Positions 1-9,163 of a DNA stretch of 64,000 bases are shown piece after piece. The notes beneath the pieces are model-generated. The model was not told where the DNA came from, made no database searches, and saw only the letters and a list, made by a program, of their open reading frames with translations. Origin of the DNA: Burkholderiales bacterium. Lineage in GTDB: Bacteria > Pseudomonadota > Gammaproteobacteria > Burkholderiales > Burkholderiaceae_C. The first letter of the stretch is position 1. Each line of letters begins with the position of its first letter. A program made the translations under genes and the position numbers. The stretch is taken from positions 1 to 64,000 of the forward strand of contig JADJCH010000011.1 in assembly GCA_016703325.1 (NCBI GenBank), written 5' to 3'.

Positions 1-1532
1 CGAGAGCGACAAGGCCTCGATGGAGATCCCCAGCTCACGCCGGCGTGGTCAAGGAGCTGAAGGTCGCCCTGGGCGACAAGGTGAGCGAAGGCTCGCTGGT
101 GCTGCTGCTGGAAGTGGCCGGCGCTGCTGCGGCCGACTCGGCTGCTGCACCTGCTGCCGCTGCCCCAGCCCCTGTGGCCGCCCCGGCTCCGGCGCCCGCA
201 GCGCCCGCCCCCGCGGCAGCTGCCGCAGCCACCGGCCCGATCCAGGTGCTGGTGCCCGACATCGGCGACTTCAAGGACGTGGCCGTCATCGAGTTGCTGG
301 TCAAGGTCGGCGACACCGTCAAGGTCGAGCAGAGCCTGATCACGGTTGAGTCGGACAAGGCCTCGATGGAAATCCCGTCGTCGCACGCCGGCGTCATCAA
401 GGAACTGAAGGTTGCGCTGGGCGACAAGGTCAACATCGGCTCACTGATCGCGGTCATCGAGGGCGTCGGCGCCCCCGCTGCGGCTGCCCCGGCCGCCGCT
501 GCAGCACCTGCTCCTGCCTTGGCCAGCGCGCCCGCTCCGGCGACCGCTGCCGCCCTGCCCGCCCACAACCCCGGCACCCCCAGCGCCAGCCTGCCGCACG
601 CCAGCCCGAGCATCCGCAAGTTCGCCCGCGAACTGGGCGTGCCGCTGGCCGAGGTGAGCGGCTCCGGGCCCAAGGGCCGCATCACGCAGACCGACATCGA
701 GTCCTTCGTCAAGGGCGTGATGGCCGGTGCGGTGCAGACCGCCGCGCAGAAGGCCAAGGCCCCGGCCCCTGCCGCCGCGACCGCCAGCGGCGAGGCCTTC
801 CCCGGCCTGCTGCCCTGGCCGAAGGTGGACTTCGCCAAGTTCGGCCCGATCGAGCGCAAGGACCTCAGCCGCATCAAGAAGATCTCCGGCGCCAACCTGC
901 ACCGCAACTGGGTGGTCATCCCGCACGTCACCAACCACGACGACGCGGACATCACCGACCTGGAAGCCTTCCGGGTGCAGACCAACAAGGAGAACGAGAA
1001 GAGCGGCGTCAAGGTCACGATGCTGGCCTTCATGATCAAGGCCGCCGTGGCCGCGCTCAAGAAGTTCCCGGAGTTCAACGCCTCGCTGGACGGCGAGCAG
1101 CTGGTGCTGAAGAACTACTTCCACATCGGCTTCGCGGCGGACACGCCCAACGGCCTGGTCGTCCCGGTCATCAAGGACTGCGACAAGAAGGGCATCTTCC
1201 AGATCAGCCAGGAAATGGGCGAACTGGCCAAGAAGGCCCGCGACGGCAAGCTCGGCCCGGCCGACATGAGCGGCGCCTGCTTCACCATCTCGTCGCTGGG
1301 CGGCATCGGTGGCCGGTACTTCACCCCCATCATCAACGCCCCGGAAGTGGCGATCATGGGTGTGTGCAAGAGCCAGATCGAGCCGAAGTGGGACGGCAAG
1401 GCCTTCCAGCCGCGCCTGATGCTGCCGCTGTCGCTGTCGTGGGACCACCGCGTCATCGACGGCGCGGCCGCTGCGCGCTTCAACGTCTACTTCGCATCGC
1501 TGCTGGCGGACTTCCGCCGCATCGTCCTCTGA
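1..1532 (+). CDS. aceF: Dihydrolipoamide acetyltransferase, pyruvate dehydrogenase E2 (5' partial, one frameshift)
   Basis: E2 of the cytoplasmic pyruvate dehydrogenase complex; it moves acetyl groups from lipoyl-lysine to CoA. The 5' end is outside the window. Visible in order are the end of one lipoyl domain (ESDKASMEIP at 2-31), an Ala/Pro linker, a full second lipoyl domain (about 238-460), another Ala/Pro linker, the peripheral subunit-binding domain (SIRKFARELGVPL near 608) and the acyltransferase domain with DHRVIDG near 1443-1463. The reading frame changes near position 35, where two bases seem to be missing between the lipoyl-lysine motif and the following HAGVVKEL segment. Because the protein is otherwise perfectly conserved, a sequence error is more likely than decay. 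lpdA follows 13 bases downstream and is probably co-transcribed. Confidence 0.95.
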   Translation, partial: RATRPRWRSPAHAGVVKELKVALGDKVSEGSLVLLLEVAGAAAADSAAAPAAAAPAPVAAPAPAPAAPAPAAAAAATGPIQVLVPDIGDFKDVAVIELLVKVGDTVKVEQSLITVESDKASMEIPSSHAGVIKELKVALGDKVNIGSLIAVIEGVGAPAAAAPAAAAAPAPALASAPAPATAAALPAHNPGTPSASLPHASPSIRKFARELGVPLAEVSGSGPKGRITQTDIESFVKGVMAGAVQTAAQKAKAPAPAAATASGEAFPGLLPWPKVDFAKFGPIERKDLSRIKKISGANLHRNWVVIPHVTNHDDADITDLEAFRVQTNKENEKSGVKVTMLAFMIKAAVAALKKFPEFNASLDGEQLVLKNYFHIGFAADTPNGLVVPVIKDCDKKGIFQISQEMGELAKKARDGKLGPADMSGACFTISSLGGIGGRYFTPIINAPEVAIMGVCKSQIEPKWDGKAFQPRLMLPLSLSWDHRVIDGAAAARFNVYFASLLADFRRIVL

Positions 1533-1545
1533 CCGGAGACTGCAC

Positions 1546-3367
1546 ATGGCATTGATTGAAGTGCAAGTCCCGGACATCGGCGACTTCAAGGACGTCGGCG
1601 TCATCGAGATCCTGGTCAAGCCGGGTGACACGGTGAAGGTCGAGCAGAGCCTGATCACCGTCGAGTCCGACAAGGCCTCGATGGAGATCCCCTCCTCCAC
1701 CGCCGGTGTGGTGAAGGAGATCAAGGTCGCCCTGGGTGACAAGGTCAACCAGGGCTCGGTGGTGCTGACGCTGGAGGCTGCCGGGGCCGCCGCGGCCGCA
1801 CCGGCAGCAGCCCCCGCACCTGCTGCCGCAGCTCCGGCCGCTGCGGCACCGGCGCCGGTGGCTGCTCCCGCTGGACCAGCGGGCAGCTACTGCGGCCCGG
1901 TCGACGTCGAGTGCGACGTGCTGGTGCTCGGCGCCGGCCCGGGTGGCTACTCCGCCGCCTTCCGCGCCGCCGACCTCGGCCTGAAGACCGTCATCGTCGA
2001 GCGCTACGCCACCCTCGGTGGCGTGTGCCTGAACGTCGGCTGCATCCCCTCCAAGGCGCTGCTGCACGTCGCGGCGGTGATGGACGAGGTCAGCCACTTC
2101 GGTGACCTGGGCGTGAGCTTCGGTGCCTTGGAGGTGGATATCGACAAGCTGCGCGGCCACAAGGAAAAGGTCATCGGCAAGCTCACCGGCGGCCTGGCGG
2201 CGATGGCCAAGATGCGCAAGGTCACCACCGTGCGCGGCTACGGCGCCTTCGTCGGCCCTACCACGTGCAGGTCGAAGAAACCACCGGCAGCAGCCAGGAC
2301 AAGACCGGCACGACCAAGGTCGTCAAGTTCAAGAACGCCATCATCGCCGCCGGCTCCAGGCGGTGCGCCTGCCGTTCTTCCCGATGACGAGCGCATCGTC
2401 GAATCGACCGGCGCCCTGGCGCTCAAGTCGGTGCCCAAGAAGATGCTCATCGTCGGCGGCGGCATCATCGGCCTGGAAATGGGCACGGTGTACAGCACGC
2501 TGGGCGCGCGCCTCGATGTGGTGGAAATGCTCGACGGCCTGATGCAGGGCGCCGACCGCGACCTCGTCAAGGTCTGGCAGAAGATGAACGCCCACCGCTT
2601 CGACAACATCCTGTTGAAGACCAAGACGGTCGGCGCCGAGGCCACCGGAAGGCATCAAGGTGCAGTTCGAGGGCCTGGATGGCACGAAGAGCGAAGGCCT
2701 CTACGACCTGGTGCTGCAGGCCGTCGGCCGCACGCCCAACGGCAAGAAGATCGCAGCGGACAAGGCCGGCGTGGCCGTGACCGACCGCGGCTTCATCCCC
2801 GTGGACGTGCAGATGCGCACCAACGTGCCGAACATCTTCGCCATCGGCGACCTGGTCGGCCAGCCCATGCTCGCCCACAAGGCGGTGCACGAGGCGCACG
2901 TGGCCGCCGAAGTCATCGCCGGCGAGCTCAAGGGCGACGCCTCCCTGGCCAAGGCCCAGTTCGACGCCCGCGTCATCCCGTCGGTGGCCTACACCGATCC
3001 GGAAGTCGCCTGGGTCGGCCTGACCGAGGACCAGGCCAAGGCGCAGGGCATCAAGGTCAAGAAGGGCCTGTTCCCCTGGACGGCCTCCGGCCGGGCGATT
3101 GCCAACGGCCGCGACGAAGGCTTCACCAAGCTGCTCTTCGACGACAGCCCGGAAGCGCACGGCCACGGCAAGATCCTCGGCGGCGGCATCGTCGGCACCC
3201 ACGCCGGCGACATGATCGGCGAGATCGCCCTGGCCATCGAAATGGGCGCTGACGCCGTGGACATCGGCAAGACCATCCACCCGCACCCCACGCTGGGCGA
3301 AAGCATCGGCATGGCGGCGGAGGTGGCGCACGGCTCCTGCACGGACTTGCCGCCGCAGAAGAAGTGA
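1546..3367 (+). CDS. lpdA: Dihydrolipoyl dehydrogenase (E3) with N-terminal lipoyl domain; four apparent frameshifts
   Basis: E3 of the pyruvate dehydrogenase complex, a FAD enzyme that reoxidises dihydrolipoamide with NAD+. An N-terminal lipoyl domain (ESDKASMEIPSS about 1660-1695) and Ala/Pro linker precede the oxidoreductase, an arrangement common in betaproteobacteria. Visible are the FAD motif GAGPGGYSAAFRA, the redox disulfide GGVCLNVGCIPSKAL (about 2020), the NAD motif GGGIIGLEMG (about 2455) and the C-terminal active-site HPHPTLGES (about 3280). Reading must switch frame near 2257, 2356, 2382 and 2647: single C or G bases appear to be missing at the first three, and two bases missing (or one extra) at the last. 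All sequence between the shifts is conserved, so errors in the assembly are the simplest explanation. Confidence 0.95.
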
Positions 3368-3375
3368 GCTGAGCC

Positions 3376-3434
3376 CGTCATACCCGCGCAGGCGGGTACC
3401 GCCCCCCGTCATACCCGCGAAGGCGGGTATCCAG
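3376..3434. repeat. Two copies of a REP-like palindromic repeat
   Basis: Two near-identical units, 3376-3400 and 3407-3434, each start with CGTCATACCCGCG and contain TACCCGC and GCGGGTA arms that can pair around a 4-base loop. They lie directly after lpdA and before the terminator. They look like dispersed extragenic palindromes; no other copy was noticed in this window. Confidence 0.7.
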
Positions 3435-3453
3435 GCAATGCATCACCGCCCAC

Positions 3454-3491
3454 AAAAAAAGCCCGATCGGCGCAAGCCGATTGGGCTTTTT
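3454..3491 (+). terminator. Rho-independent terminator of the aceF-lpdA operon
   Basis: An A7 run is followed by the stem GCCCGATCGG (3461-3470), a 6-base loop and CCGATTGGGC (3477-3486), then a T5 run. One G-T wobble is the only non-Watson-Crick pair. The A tract in front and T tract behind make it potentially bidirectional. Confidence 0.9.
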
Positions 3492-3595
3492 GCCTTTCAA
3501 GGCATCAACTGTCGATCCGGTTCTCTACCTTCAACGACCGGACGCGCTCGAACTCACGCAGGCTGCGCGGTGACCACGGTCAGGAAGTGTCACCG

Positions 3596-3843
3596 TCAGA
3601 TCTCGTACCGCAGCGCATCCTGAGCCAGATCGGCATCGTCGACGTCATCCGGAACGTCCGGTCCCCATCCACCCGCCACCGCTTGAATCAGCGCCGCCGA
3701 GTCTCGTTTTGGAGCGAGCCGATCGGCCGATCCCGGCGTCTTGCCGTATCGCCTGCCAGGAAGTCGATGAAGTCCAGCGCCTCCCTTGCCGCTGGATCGG
3801 GCAGCGAGAGGCTGCGGCGGTAGATCGCATCGGCGCAGTTCAT
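3596..3843 (-). pseudogene. DUF2281-like antitoxin, frameshifted
   Basis: The N-terminus (MNCADAIYRRSLSLPD, then AREALDFIDFLAG) resembles DUF2281-type antitoxins, small proteins usually paired with a PIN or RelE toxin. The Leu/Phe pattern around LDFIDFL is the main cue. After FLAG the frame must change near 3750 to continue as RYGKTPGSADR and a C-terminus ending in DDADLAQDALRYEI. One base is missing or two are extra, so as written the gene is broken; sequence error is possible given similar defects in neighbouring genes. No toxin gene lies next to it. The family call rests on sequence pattern only. Confidence 0.5.
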
Positions 3844-4151
3844 CTGGGCTCCTGCGGAGGTGGTGTGCAACATGGGGCCTGAAAGTGCGGCGCGGATCGA
3901 GCGCAGCGGTTCTGCGCTCGCTGGCGCGCTTCACCGTCTGTCTTGTTGAAAGATTGCGCAGAAATGCGGCGGGCACACGGTTGCCGCGGAGACCCGCGCA
4001 GGTCAGGGCTGCAACTCTTCATCGCTGACGGCGAAGGCCGTTCGATTGCAACAACGTCCCAACGGCCAACGCACAACGGACCGCTGACGCCATCCGCCCG
4101 CATCACAGAGATCCATGACTCAAACTGCCGGGCCGCTGGTATCTGACCCAG
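3844..4151. other. Intergenic stretch with no recognisable gene
   Basis: About 308 bases between the divergent DUF2281-like gene and the helix-hairpin-helix gene. Open frames here are short, lack ribosome binding sites and resemble no known family. It probably holds the promoters of the two flanking genes, but no convincing -35/-10 pair was found. Confidence 0.5.
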
Positions 4152-4646
4152 ATGCTGCGGGAATGGGAGGGGGCCGGCTTCGTGACCCGCGATCATGTCA
4201 ACTTCGCCCATCCCCATGTCGTCGAGAATGCCGTCGGCAGGGTGGCCGAGAAGGCCGCGGACGCAGCAGCAACCGTCCAGGGCCATTCGGCCAACGTGAT
4301 CACGGTGAACTTTGCCGGCAAGGAAGCACATTCCACAACCGAAGCCGCAGCACCGACGGTGGAGTCGGCAGCGCAACCGGCGGTGGAGTCGGCCTCTACG
4401 GCTGTTGCCCCCTCCCTCACCCCGGACACGCCCCGCAATCCGGCGGCAAAGCACAAGGCGGCGGACAACCGCGTCAGCCTGAACACCGCCAGCGCAGAAG
4501 AGTTGGCGGCCATCAAGGGCCTGTCGAAGAAGCTGGCCACGGCCATCGTGGCCGCCAGGCCCTTCAAGTCCGTCGAAGCCCTTCTGGAGGTCAAGGGCAT
4601 GGGGCCGAAGCTGCTGCAGAAGCTGCACCCGTTGTTCCGGCTGTGA
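4152..4646 (+). CDS. Helix-hairpin-helix (ComEA-like) domain protein
   Basis: A 164-residue protein. The last ~60 residues are a ComEA-type helix-hairpin-helix DNA-binding domain (VSLNTASAEELAAIKGLS, then VEALLEVKGMGPKLLQKL with two GxG-type hairpins). The N-terminal ~100 residues are Ala/Val-rich and low in complexity. There is no signal peptide or membrane anchor as in true ComEA, so a role in DNA uptake is not supported; it may be a cytoplasmic DNA-associated protein. The frame is open upstream to a stop at 4116 without another ATG, so the start at 4152 is the best but not certain choice; no clear Shine-Dalgarno precedes it. Confidence 0.75.
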   Translation: MLREWEGAGFVTRDHVNFAHPHVVENAVGRVAEKAADAAATVQGHSANVITVNFAGKEAHSTTEAAAPTVESAAQPAVESASTAVAPSLTPDTPRNPAAKHKAADNRVSLNTASAEELAAIKGLSKKLATAIVAARPFKSVEALLEVKGMGPKLLQKLHPLFRL

Positions 4647-4883
4647 CCCTGTGCTGCGACCAGCAGCCCTGCAGCGGAACCGTTGTTCCCCGGCACGCCG
4701 CCCGCCCGGTTGAGGGATCCCGCCCCTGAGCGCCACGGGCTCCAGGGGTGTGGCTCGGGTTTCTGCGCAGTGGCACGCCAGCTCGCGACACTGAACAATC
4801 GCTCCCAGCGCGACGTGCAGTTTGTTCGTGTCTTGGATCGCCGCAGCTCGAGTTGCGGCGCCGTCTGCAATGAAAGGTTTCCG

Positions 4884-5507
4884 ATGAAGCGTCTTCCCCT
4901 CGCCCTGACCTTCGGCTGCACTGCAGCCATGGCATTGCTTGCCGGCTGCTCCAGCCTGCCTGCGCCCGCCCCGGCGGCCTTCACCCTCACCAGCCCGGAC
5001 ATTGCCGCCGGCAGCACCATCGCCAACACCTACGTGCTCAACGGCTTCGGCTGCAAGGGCCAGAACGTGTCGCCGGCACTGGTGTGGTCCAACCCGCCGG
5101 CGGGCACCAAGTCGTTTGCGGTGCAGGTGTACGACCCCGACGCCCCCACCGGCAGCGGGTTCTGGCACTGGACGGTGTACAACATCCCGGCCTCGGTGAC
5201 GTCGCTGAAGCAGGGTGCGGGCAACTCACCGGCCGGTCTGCCGGCAGGGGCCAACGGCGGCCACAGCGACTTCTTCGACACCGGCGCCACCGGCGTCAAT
5301 GGCAACTGGGGCGGCCCCTGCCCGCCGGTGGGCGACAAGCCGCACCGCTACATCTTCACCGTCTTTGCGCTCGGGGTGGACAACCTGCATGCCGCCGCCG
5401 GCATCCCCAAGACCGGGTCGGCCGCACTGCACGGCTTTGTGCTGAACAAGGGGCTGGGCGCCGGACTGCTGGGCAAGGCCTCGTTCACGGCCTACTACGG
5501 GCGCTGA
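4884..5507 (+). CDS. YbhB/YbcL-family (PEBP-like) lipoprotein
   Basis: A 207-residue protein of the phosphatidylethanolamine-binding / Raf-kinase-inhibitor-like family. A short signal peptide ends in a lipobox (LLAGC, about residues 17-21), predicting a lipid-anchored envelope protein. The family core is visible: VSPALVWSNPPAGTKSF, DPDAPTGSGFWHWTVYNIP and GGPCPPVGDKPHRYIFTVFAL. The start at 4884 is chosen because the signal peptide begins there. The physiological ligand of bacterial members is unknown. It is a single gene, convergent with the downstream minus-strand operon. Confidence 0.88.
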   Translation: MKRLPLALTFGCTAAMALLAGCSSLPAPAPAAFTLTSPDIAAGSTIANTYVLNGFGCKGQNVSPALVWSNPPAGTKSFAVQVYDPDAPTGSGFWHWTVYNIPASVTSLKQGAGNSPAGLPAGANGGHSDFFDTGATGVNGNWGGPCPPVGDKPHRYIFTVFALGVDNLHAAAGIPKTGSAALHGFVLNKGLGAGLLGKASFTAYYGR

Positions 5508-5523
5508 GGCCGACAGCCCTCCG

Positions 5524-5561
5524 GCAGGTGACCGGGCGCCGACCGCTGCGCCCTCACCTGC
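5524..5561. terminator. Inverted repeat between convergent genes, possible terminator
   Basis: GCAGGTGA (5524-5531) can pair with TCACCTGC (5554-5561) around a GC-rich 22-base loop. It lies between the convergent PEBP-like lipoprotein and outer-membrane protein genes. There is no T tract, so termination is only a guess. Confidence 0.35.
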
Positions 5562-5580
5562 CAGCGGCGGGACGAGGTGC

Positions 5581-6921
5581 TCAGAACCAGCGCCGCAGAC
5601 TCAGCTGCCACACGCCCGACCGGGCCGCAGCGCCCAAGTCGCTCAGCGGCGTGCCGCTGGTGTGCTGCCACTGCAGGGCGACGTCGAAGCGCTCACCGTG
5701 CTGCCGCAACTCCAGCCAGTGCAGCCGGCTGTGGTCGTCCGGGTTGACGCGCAGCATCGCGCTCAGATCCAGGTGCTGAGCCCAGGCGTCCGGCCAGCTG
5801 GCGTAGACGGCCCAGAGGCGGCGGGTGGTCAGCTCCTGGGCATTGCTCACCCATTGGCGATAGAGGGTGTAGGCGAGCGGGGACCCCAGCCCGGCCCCGG
5901 TCTGCAGCGCCTGCCAGGCGGTGGCGGTGGGTGCGGCGCGGTTGTGTGCGATCTCCAGCGTCACCGAAAGCCTGCGCGACGATGTCCAGGTGAAGCCGCT
6001 GCTCAGGCGCGGGTGGAAGTGCGTCTCCTGTGGGGTGCCCAGCGCCTGGGCCAGCTGGCTGCGGCTGTGTCCGCCGGTCCATTCGGCGAAGGCGGTGGTG
6101 GCCTCGCCGAGCAAAGCGGAAAGGTTCAGCCCGGCCTGCGGGGCCTGGCCCTCCTGCGCCAGCAGCAGGGTCTGCACGTTCAGCCGCTCCGTCCAGGCGC
6201 CGCCCAGGTTCGGGCTCCAGGCCAGCAGCGCGCGATGGCGGGCGTTGCTGGCGCCCGTGTCGAGCGAAAACGGCGCGTCGCTGGGCTGCGAGTCGGCCGA
6301 CAGGCGCGGCGAGACCAACCATGTCAGCGCACCTGCCTCGCTGAGGTGGCGGCTGCGCAGCATCACCGCCCCCTGTCGGTTGCGCTTCAGGCTGTTCGGG
6401 TCAGCCGAGGCCTGCGAGCGCAGGGAGCCGCCGCGGAACACATCGGTGGGGTTGTAGCCGGTGGCCACGCCGAAGTGGGCGCGCACGCGGCCGAGGTCGA
6501 CGGTCTGCGCTGCATCGATCTGCCCGCTGGCGTAGGCCTCCTGCAGGGTGTGGAGGGCGTGCTGCTCCTTGCCTGGCTGCGCCGGCCAATCCAGGTCGAG
6601 CCGGTTGGCGGCCACGAAGCGCCAGCCGGGCGCCAGCGCAGTGTCGAGCTGCAGGGCCAGGCTCAGGCGCTGGGTGCCCAATGTCCCGCCGCCCGCCCAG
6701 GTCGCCCGCCGGGCCTGGCCGGCCGCCGCTTCAACGTGGCCCTGCCAATCACGCGCCGGGGCCGCGGCGGGCGCAGGCGTGCGGTCGGCAAGCTGCAGGG
6801 CGTCGAGGTCGCTGGGGGCGCCGGCCTGCGCTGTGGCGGCCGAGCCCCATCCGGCGAGAGCGGCGAGCGCGGCAAGCAACAGGGCGCGCAATGGCGGCAG
6901 GGGGTTCCGGGGCGGCCTCAC
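5581..6921 (-). CDS. Predicted outer-membrane beta-barrel protein
   Basis: A 446-residue protein with a hydrophobic leader (LRALLLAALAALAGWGSAA) ending near an ATAQA site. The rest is an alternating amphipathic pattern with many aromatic residues and a C-terminal Phe (SLRRWF), the typical signature of a BAM-inserted outer-membrane barrel. The start is a GTG at 6921 overlapping the stop of the LolA-like gene by 4 bases. It is the last gene of a four-gene operon with an ABC transporter and a LolA-like protein, so it may be the outer-membrane partner or client of that pathway. No exact family was recognised; it resembles DUF1302-type or porin-like barrels. Confidence 0.75.
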   Translation of the reverse strand: MRPPRNPLPPLRALLLAALAALAGWGSAATAQAGAPSDLDALQLADRTPAPAAAPARDWQGHVEAAAGQARRATWAGGGTLGTQRLSLALQLDTALAPGWRFVAANRLDLDWPAQPGKEQHALHTLQEAYASGQIDAAQTVDLGRVRAHFGVATGYNPTDVFRGGSLRSQASADPNSLKRNRQGAVMLRSRHLSEAGALTWLVSPRLSADSQPSDAPFSLDTGASNARHRALLAWSPNLGGAWTERLNVQTLLLAQEGQAPQAGLNLSALLGEATTAFAEWTGGHSRSQLAQALGTPQETHFHPRLSSGFTWTSSRRLSVTLEIAHNRAAPTATAWQALQTGAGLGSPLAYTLYRQWVSNAQELTTRRLWAVYASWPDAWAQHLDLSAMLRVNPDDHSRLHWLELRQHGERFDVALQWQHTSGTPLSDLGAAARSGVWQLSLRRWF

Positions 6922-7733
6922 GGCTTGAACTGCGGCAGGTACTCGCGCTGCAGCCAGGCGTCGGGCACCTCGCGTTGCACCCAGTCCGAGTAGCGCATCA
7001 CCGTGACCCAGCCGGGGTCGAGGCCGTCGATGATCACCGTCTCGGTCGGGCGCTCCTGGCCGAGCTGGCGCTGCCAGCGGCGGAAGTAGGCGGTCTTGAG
7101 CAGTTGGCCGCTGGCGGCGAGGTAGCGGGCCTTGAGCGGCTGGCTGGTGGCCGCGTCCACCCAGAGCTCGATGAGCGGGTAGCTGGCCTCGGCCACCGTG
7201 GCCTGCAGGCGCAGCCGGTGGCAGCGGCGTGGGCGGCGCTCGCCGTCGGTGATTTGCTCCTCGGCGACCCATTCGGCGCGGTGCTCGCGCGAGAGGTTGA
7301 CGGTCACCACGTCGCCGTTGGAGGCCTGCCCGAGCAGGCGCTGCTGCGGCGACAGGCGGATGCTGGCCTGGCTCGCGGGGTCGAAGAACCACAGGTCCCG
7401 CCCGGCGTAGAGCATCAGCTTGCCGGCGTCGCGTGCCGGGGCGACGAAGCGCACCAGGCTGCGGAAGGGCCCGCGCTCCGGGTCGGCCTTGGCGACGATG
7501 GCCAGCGTCAGGCTGTCGGTCTGCTGGCCGTTGCGGTACTCGGTGAGCGTGTTGGTCAGGCCGAACGGGAAATCCGGGTTGCGCACCGCATCGCTGGCCG
7601 CCAGGAGGGCCTGAGCGCTGGGGGCGGCGGATGCAGACGACGCAGCCGTGGCCAGTGGCAGCACAGGCAGTGCGGCGAGTCCGCGCAGGACGGTGCGGCG
7701 GTCGGCGGTGAGCAGGGGACTCGACGAGTTCAT
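6918..7733 (-). CDS. LolA-like outer-membrane lipoprotein-sorting protein
   Basis: A 271-residue exported protein. The leader carries a twin-arginine (DRRTVLRGLAALPVLPLA) and ends near ASAAP, so Tat or Sec export to the periplasm is predicted. The mature part matches the LolA-like family annotated as outer-membrane lipoprotein-sorting protein: repeated beta-strand segments such as GKLMLYAGRDLWFFDP, YPLIELWVDAATSQPLKA and ETVIIDGLDPGWVTVMRYS. It lies 9 bases after the ABC permease gene and overlaps the barrel gene by 4 bases. The likely job is to carry a lipid or lipoprotein extracted by the ABC transporter across the periplasm. Confidence 0.83.
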   Translation of the reverse strand: MNSSSPLLTADRRTVLRGLAALPVLPLATAASSASAAPSAQALLAASDAVRNPDFPFGLTNTLTEYRNGQQTDSLTLAIVAKADPERGPFRSLVRFVAPARDAGKLMLYAGRDLWFFDPASQASIRLSPQQRLLGQASNGDVVTVNLSREHRAEWVAEEQITDGERRPRRCHRLRLQATVAEASYPLIELWVDAATSQPLKARYLAASGQLLKTAYFRRWQRQLGQERPTETVIIDGLDPGWVTVMRYSDWVQREVPDAWLQREYLPQFKP

Positions 7734-7742
7734 GACCTCTCC

Positions 7743-9163
7743 TCAGGCATGCCGCAGCGCATCGACAATCTGCAGCCGCGCCGCGCGCCGCGCCGGCCAC
7801 CAGGCGGACAGGCTGGCCACAGCGATCAGCCCGGCGGCGCTGCCGGCCAGCATCGCCCCCGCACCCCAGACGCGCACCTGCAGCGGGTAGGCGTAGACGT
7901 AGCCGGGCGGCGTCCAGGTCAGCCCGCTGCGGTTGATCAGCGCCGCCAGGCCCAGGGCGGCCAACGTACCGAGCAGGGCACCCGCCAGGCCGAGCAGCAG
8001 GCCCTCGGCGACGAAAAGCCGGCGGATACCACTCTGGCGCTGGCCGATGGCACGCAGCGTGCCGATCTCGGTGGTGCGCTCCAGCACCGCCATGCTCATG
8101 GTGTTGCCCACCGTGAACAGCACGATCACGCCGATCAGCGTGGCCATGAAGCCGAACACCGAGTCGAAGAACTCGATCGTCTGGCCATACACCGGCGCCA
8201 GGGTCTGGAAGTCGACCACCGCCAGGTCGCGCGACTTCCATTCGCCGTCCAGCAGCTGCTGCAGCCGGGCGCGCGCCGCCGGCATCTGCGCGGTGTGGCG
8301 CAGCTGCAGCTGGATCGCGGTGACCTGCGGCTCGGCCGCGCCGTAGACCAGCCGCTGCGCCTGCGCCAGGTGCAGGATGGTGAAGCTGTCGTCGAACTCC
8401 TTGAGGCCGAAGTTCTCCGCCTTCACCACGTTCAGGCCCACCACGTTGGGCGCGCCTTGGACGGTGGCGGCCAGCATCTCGATGCGGGTGGGGGCAGCTT
8501 GGTGTTGGCGTTGGCGGTGGCGGTGGCGGCCGGGGCGGGCCCGGCCTCCTGGGCGGACAGCGCCGCGAGGTCCGCCGGCATGGCCGGTGCTGAGGCTGGC
8601 GTGGCAGCCCGGGCCGGTGCGGGGCAGGGCAACACGCCCAGCGCCTGGCAGAGTTGCAGCTTGCGCGCCACGCCGGTGCCGATCACCACCGAGTCGGCGG
8701 GGGTGCCCAGCAGCGACATCGGCGGGGTGTAGCTGGCCGCGCCGTAGTCGTTCCACTCGCGCAGGATGGCCTGTTCCGGCGCAATCACACCCACCGAGGC
8801 CACGTTGGTGGACAGCGCCGCCGAGAAGTGCCCGGCGATGCCGCCAAGCTGCAGCTTGGGCGTCACCACCGTGAGCAGCGGCGCCAGCACCGGGTCGCGG
8901 CGGATCTGCTCGATCAGGCGCGGGTAGTGGGCGATGCCGTAGGCCGCCGGGTTGCCGCTGCCGTAGAGGAAGTGGTCGCGCCGCTGCAGCTGCAGGTGGC
9001 CGTGCAGCTGCACGTAGCCGGTCTCCATCGCGTACAGGGTGTTGCCGGCATAGCCGCCGAAGAGCAGGGTGGCGCACAGGCCGATCACCATCGCCAGCAG
9101 CGTGGCCAGCGAGCGGCGGCGGTTGCGCAGCAGGTTGCGCAGGGCCAGATCGAGGGTGTTCAT
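7743..9163 (-). CDS. FtsX/MacB-type ABC transporter permease (one frameshift)
   Basis: The N-terminal half begins MNTLDLALRNLLRNRRRS with a transmembrane helix (LATLLAMVIGLCATLLFGG) and a large periplasmic domain. The C-terminal half has three membrane helices (FMATLIGVIVLFTVGNTM; LLLGLAGALLGTLAALGL; GAMLAGSAAGLIAVASLS), the MacB/LolC/E layout. The frame changes near 8490 in a C-rich run (KLPP then TRIEMLAATVQG), where one base seems missing; both sides are conserved, so a sequence error is likely. The ATG at 9163 overlaps the ATPase stop. Together they form a type VII (MacB/Lol-like) ABC transporter extracting substrate from the inner membrane or periplasm. Confidence 0.87.

Noticed and set aside
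2255..2660. Programmed frameshifting in lpdA
   Set aside because: Four shifts lie in ordinary C/G runs without slippery heptamers or stimulatory structures, so sequence error is simpler.
4115..4729. A 204-codon plus-strand frame overlapping the helix-hairpin-helix gene
   Set aside because: The alternative frame at 4152-4646 contains a recognisable ComEA-like domain; this one is Gly/Arg-rich without motifs.
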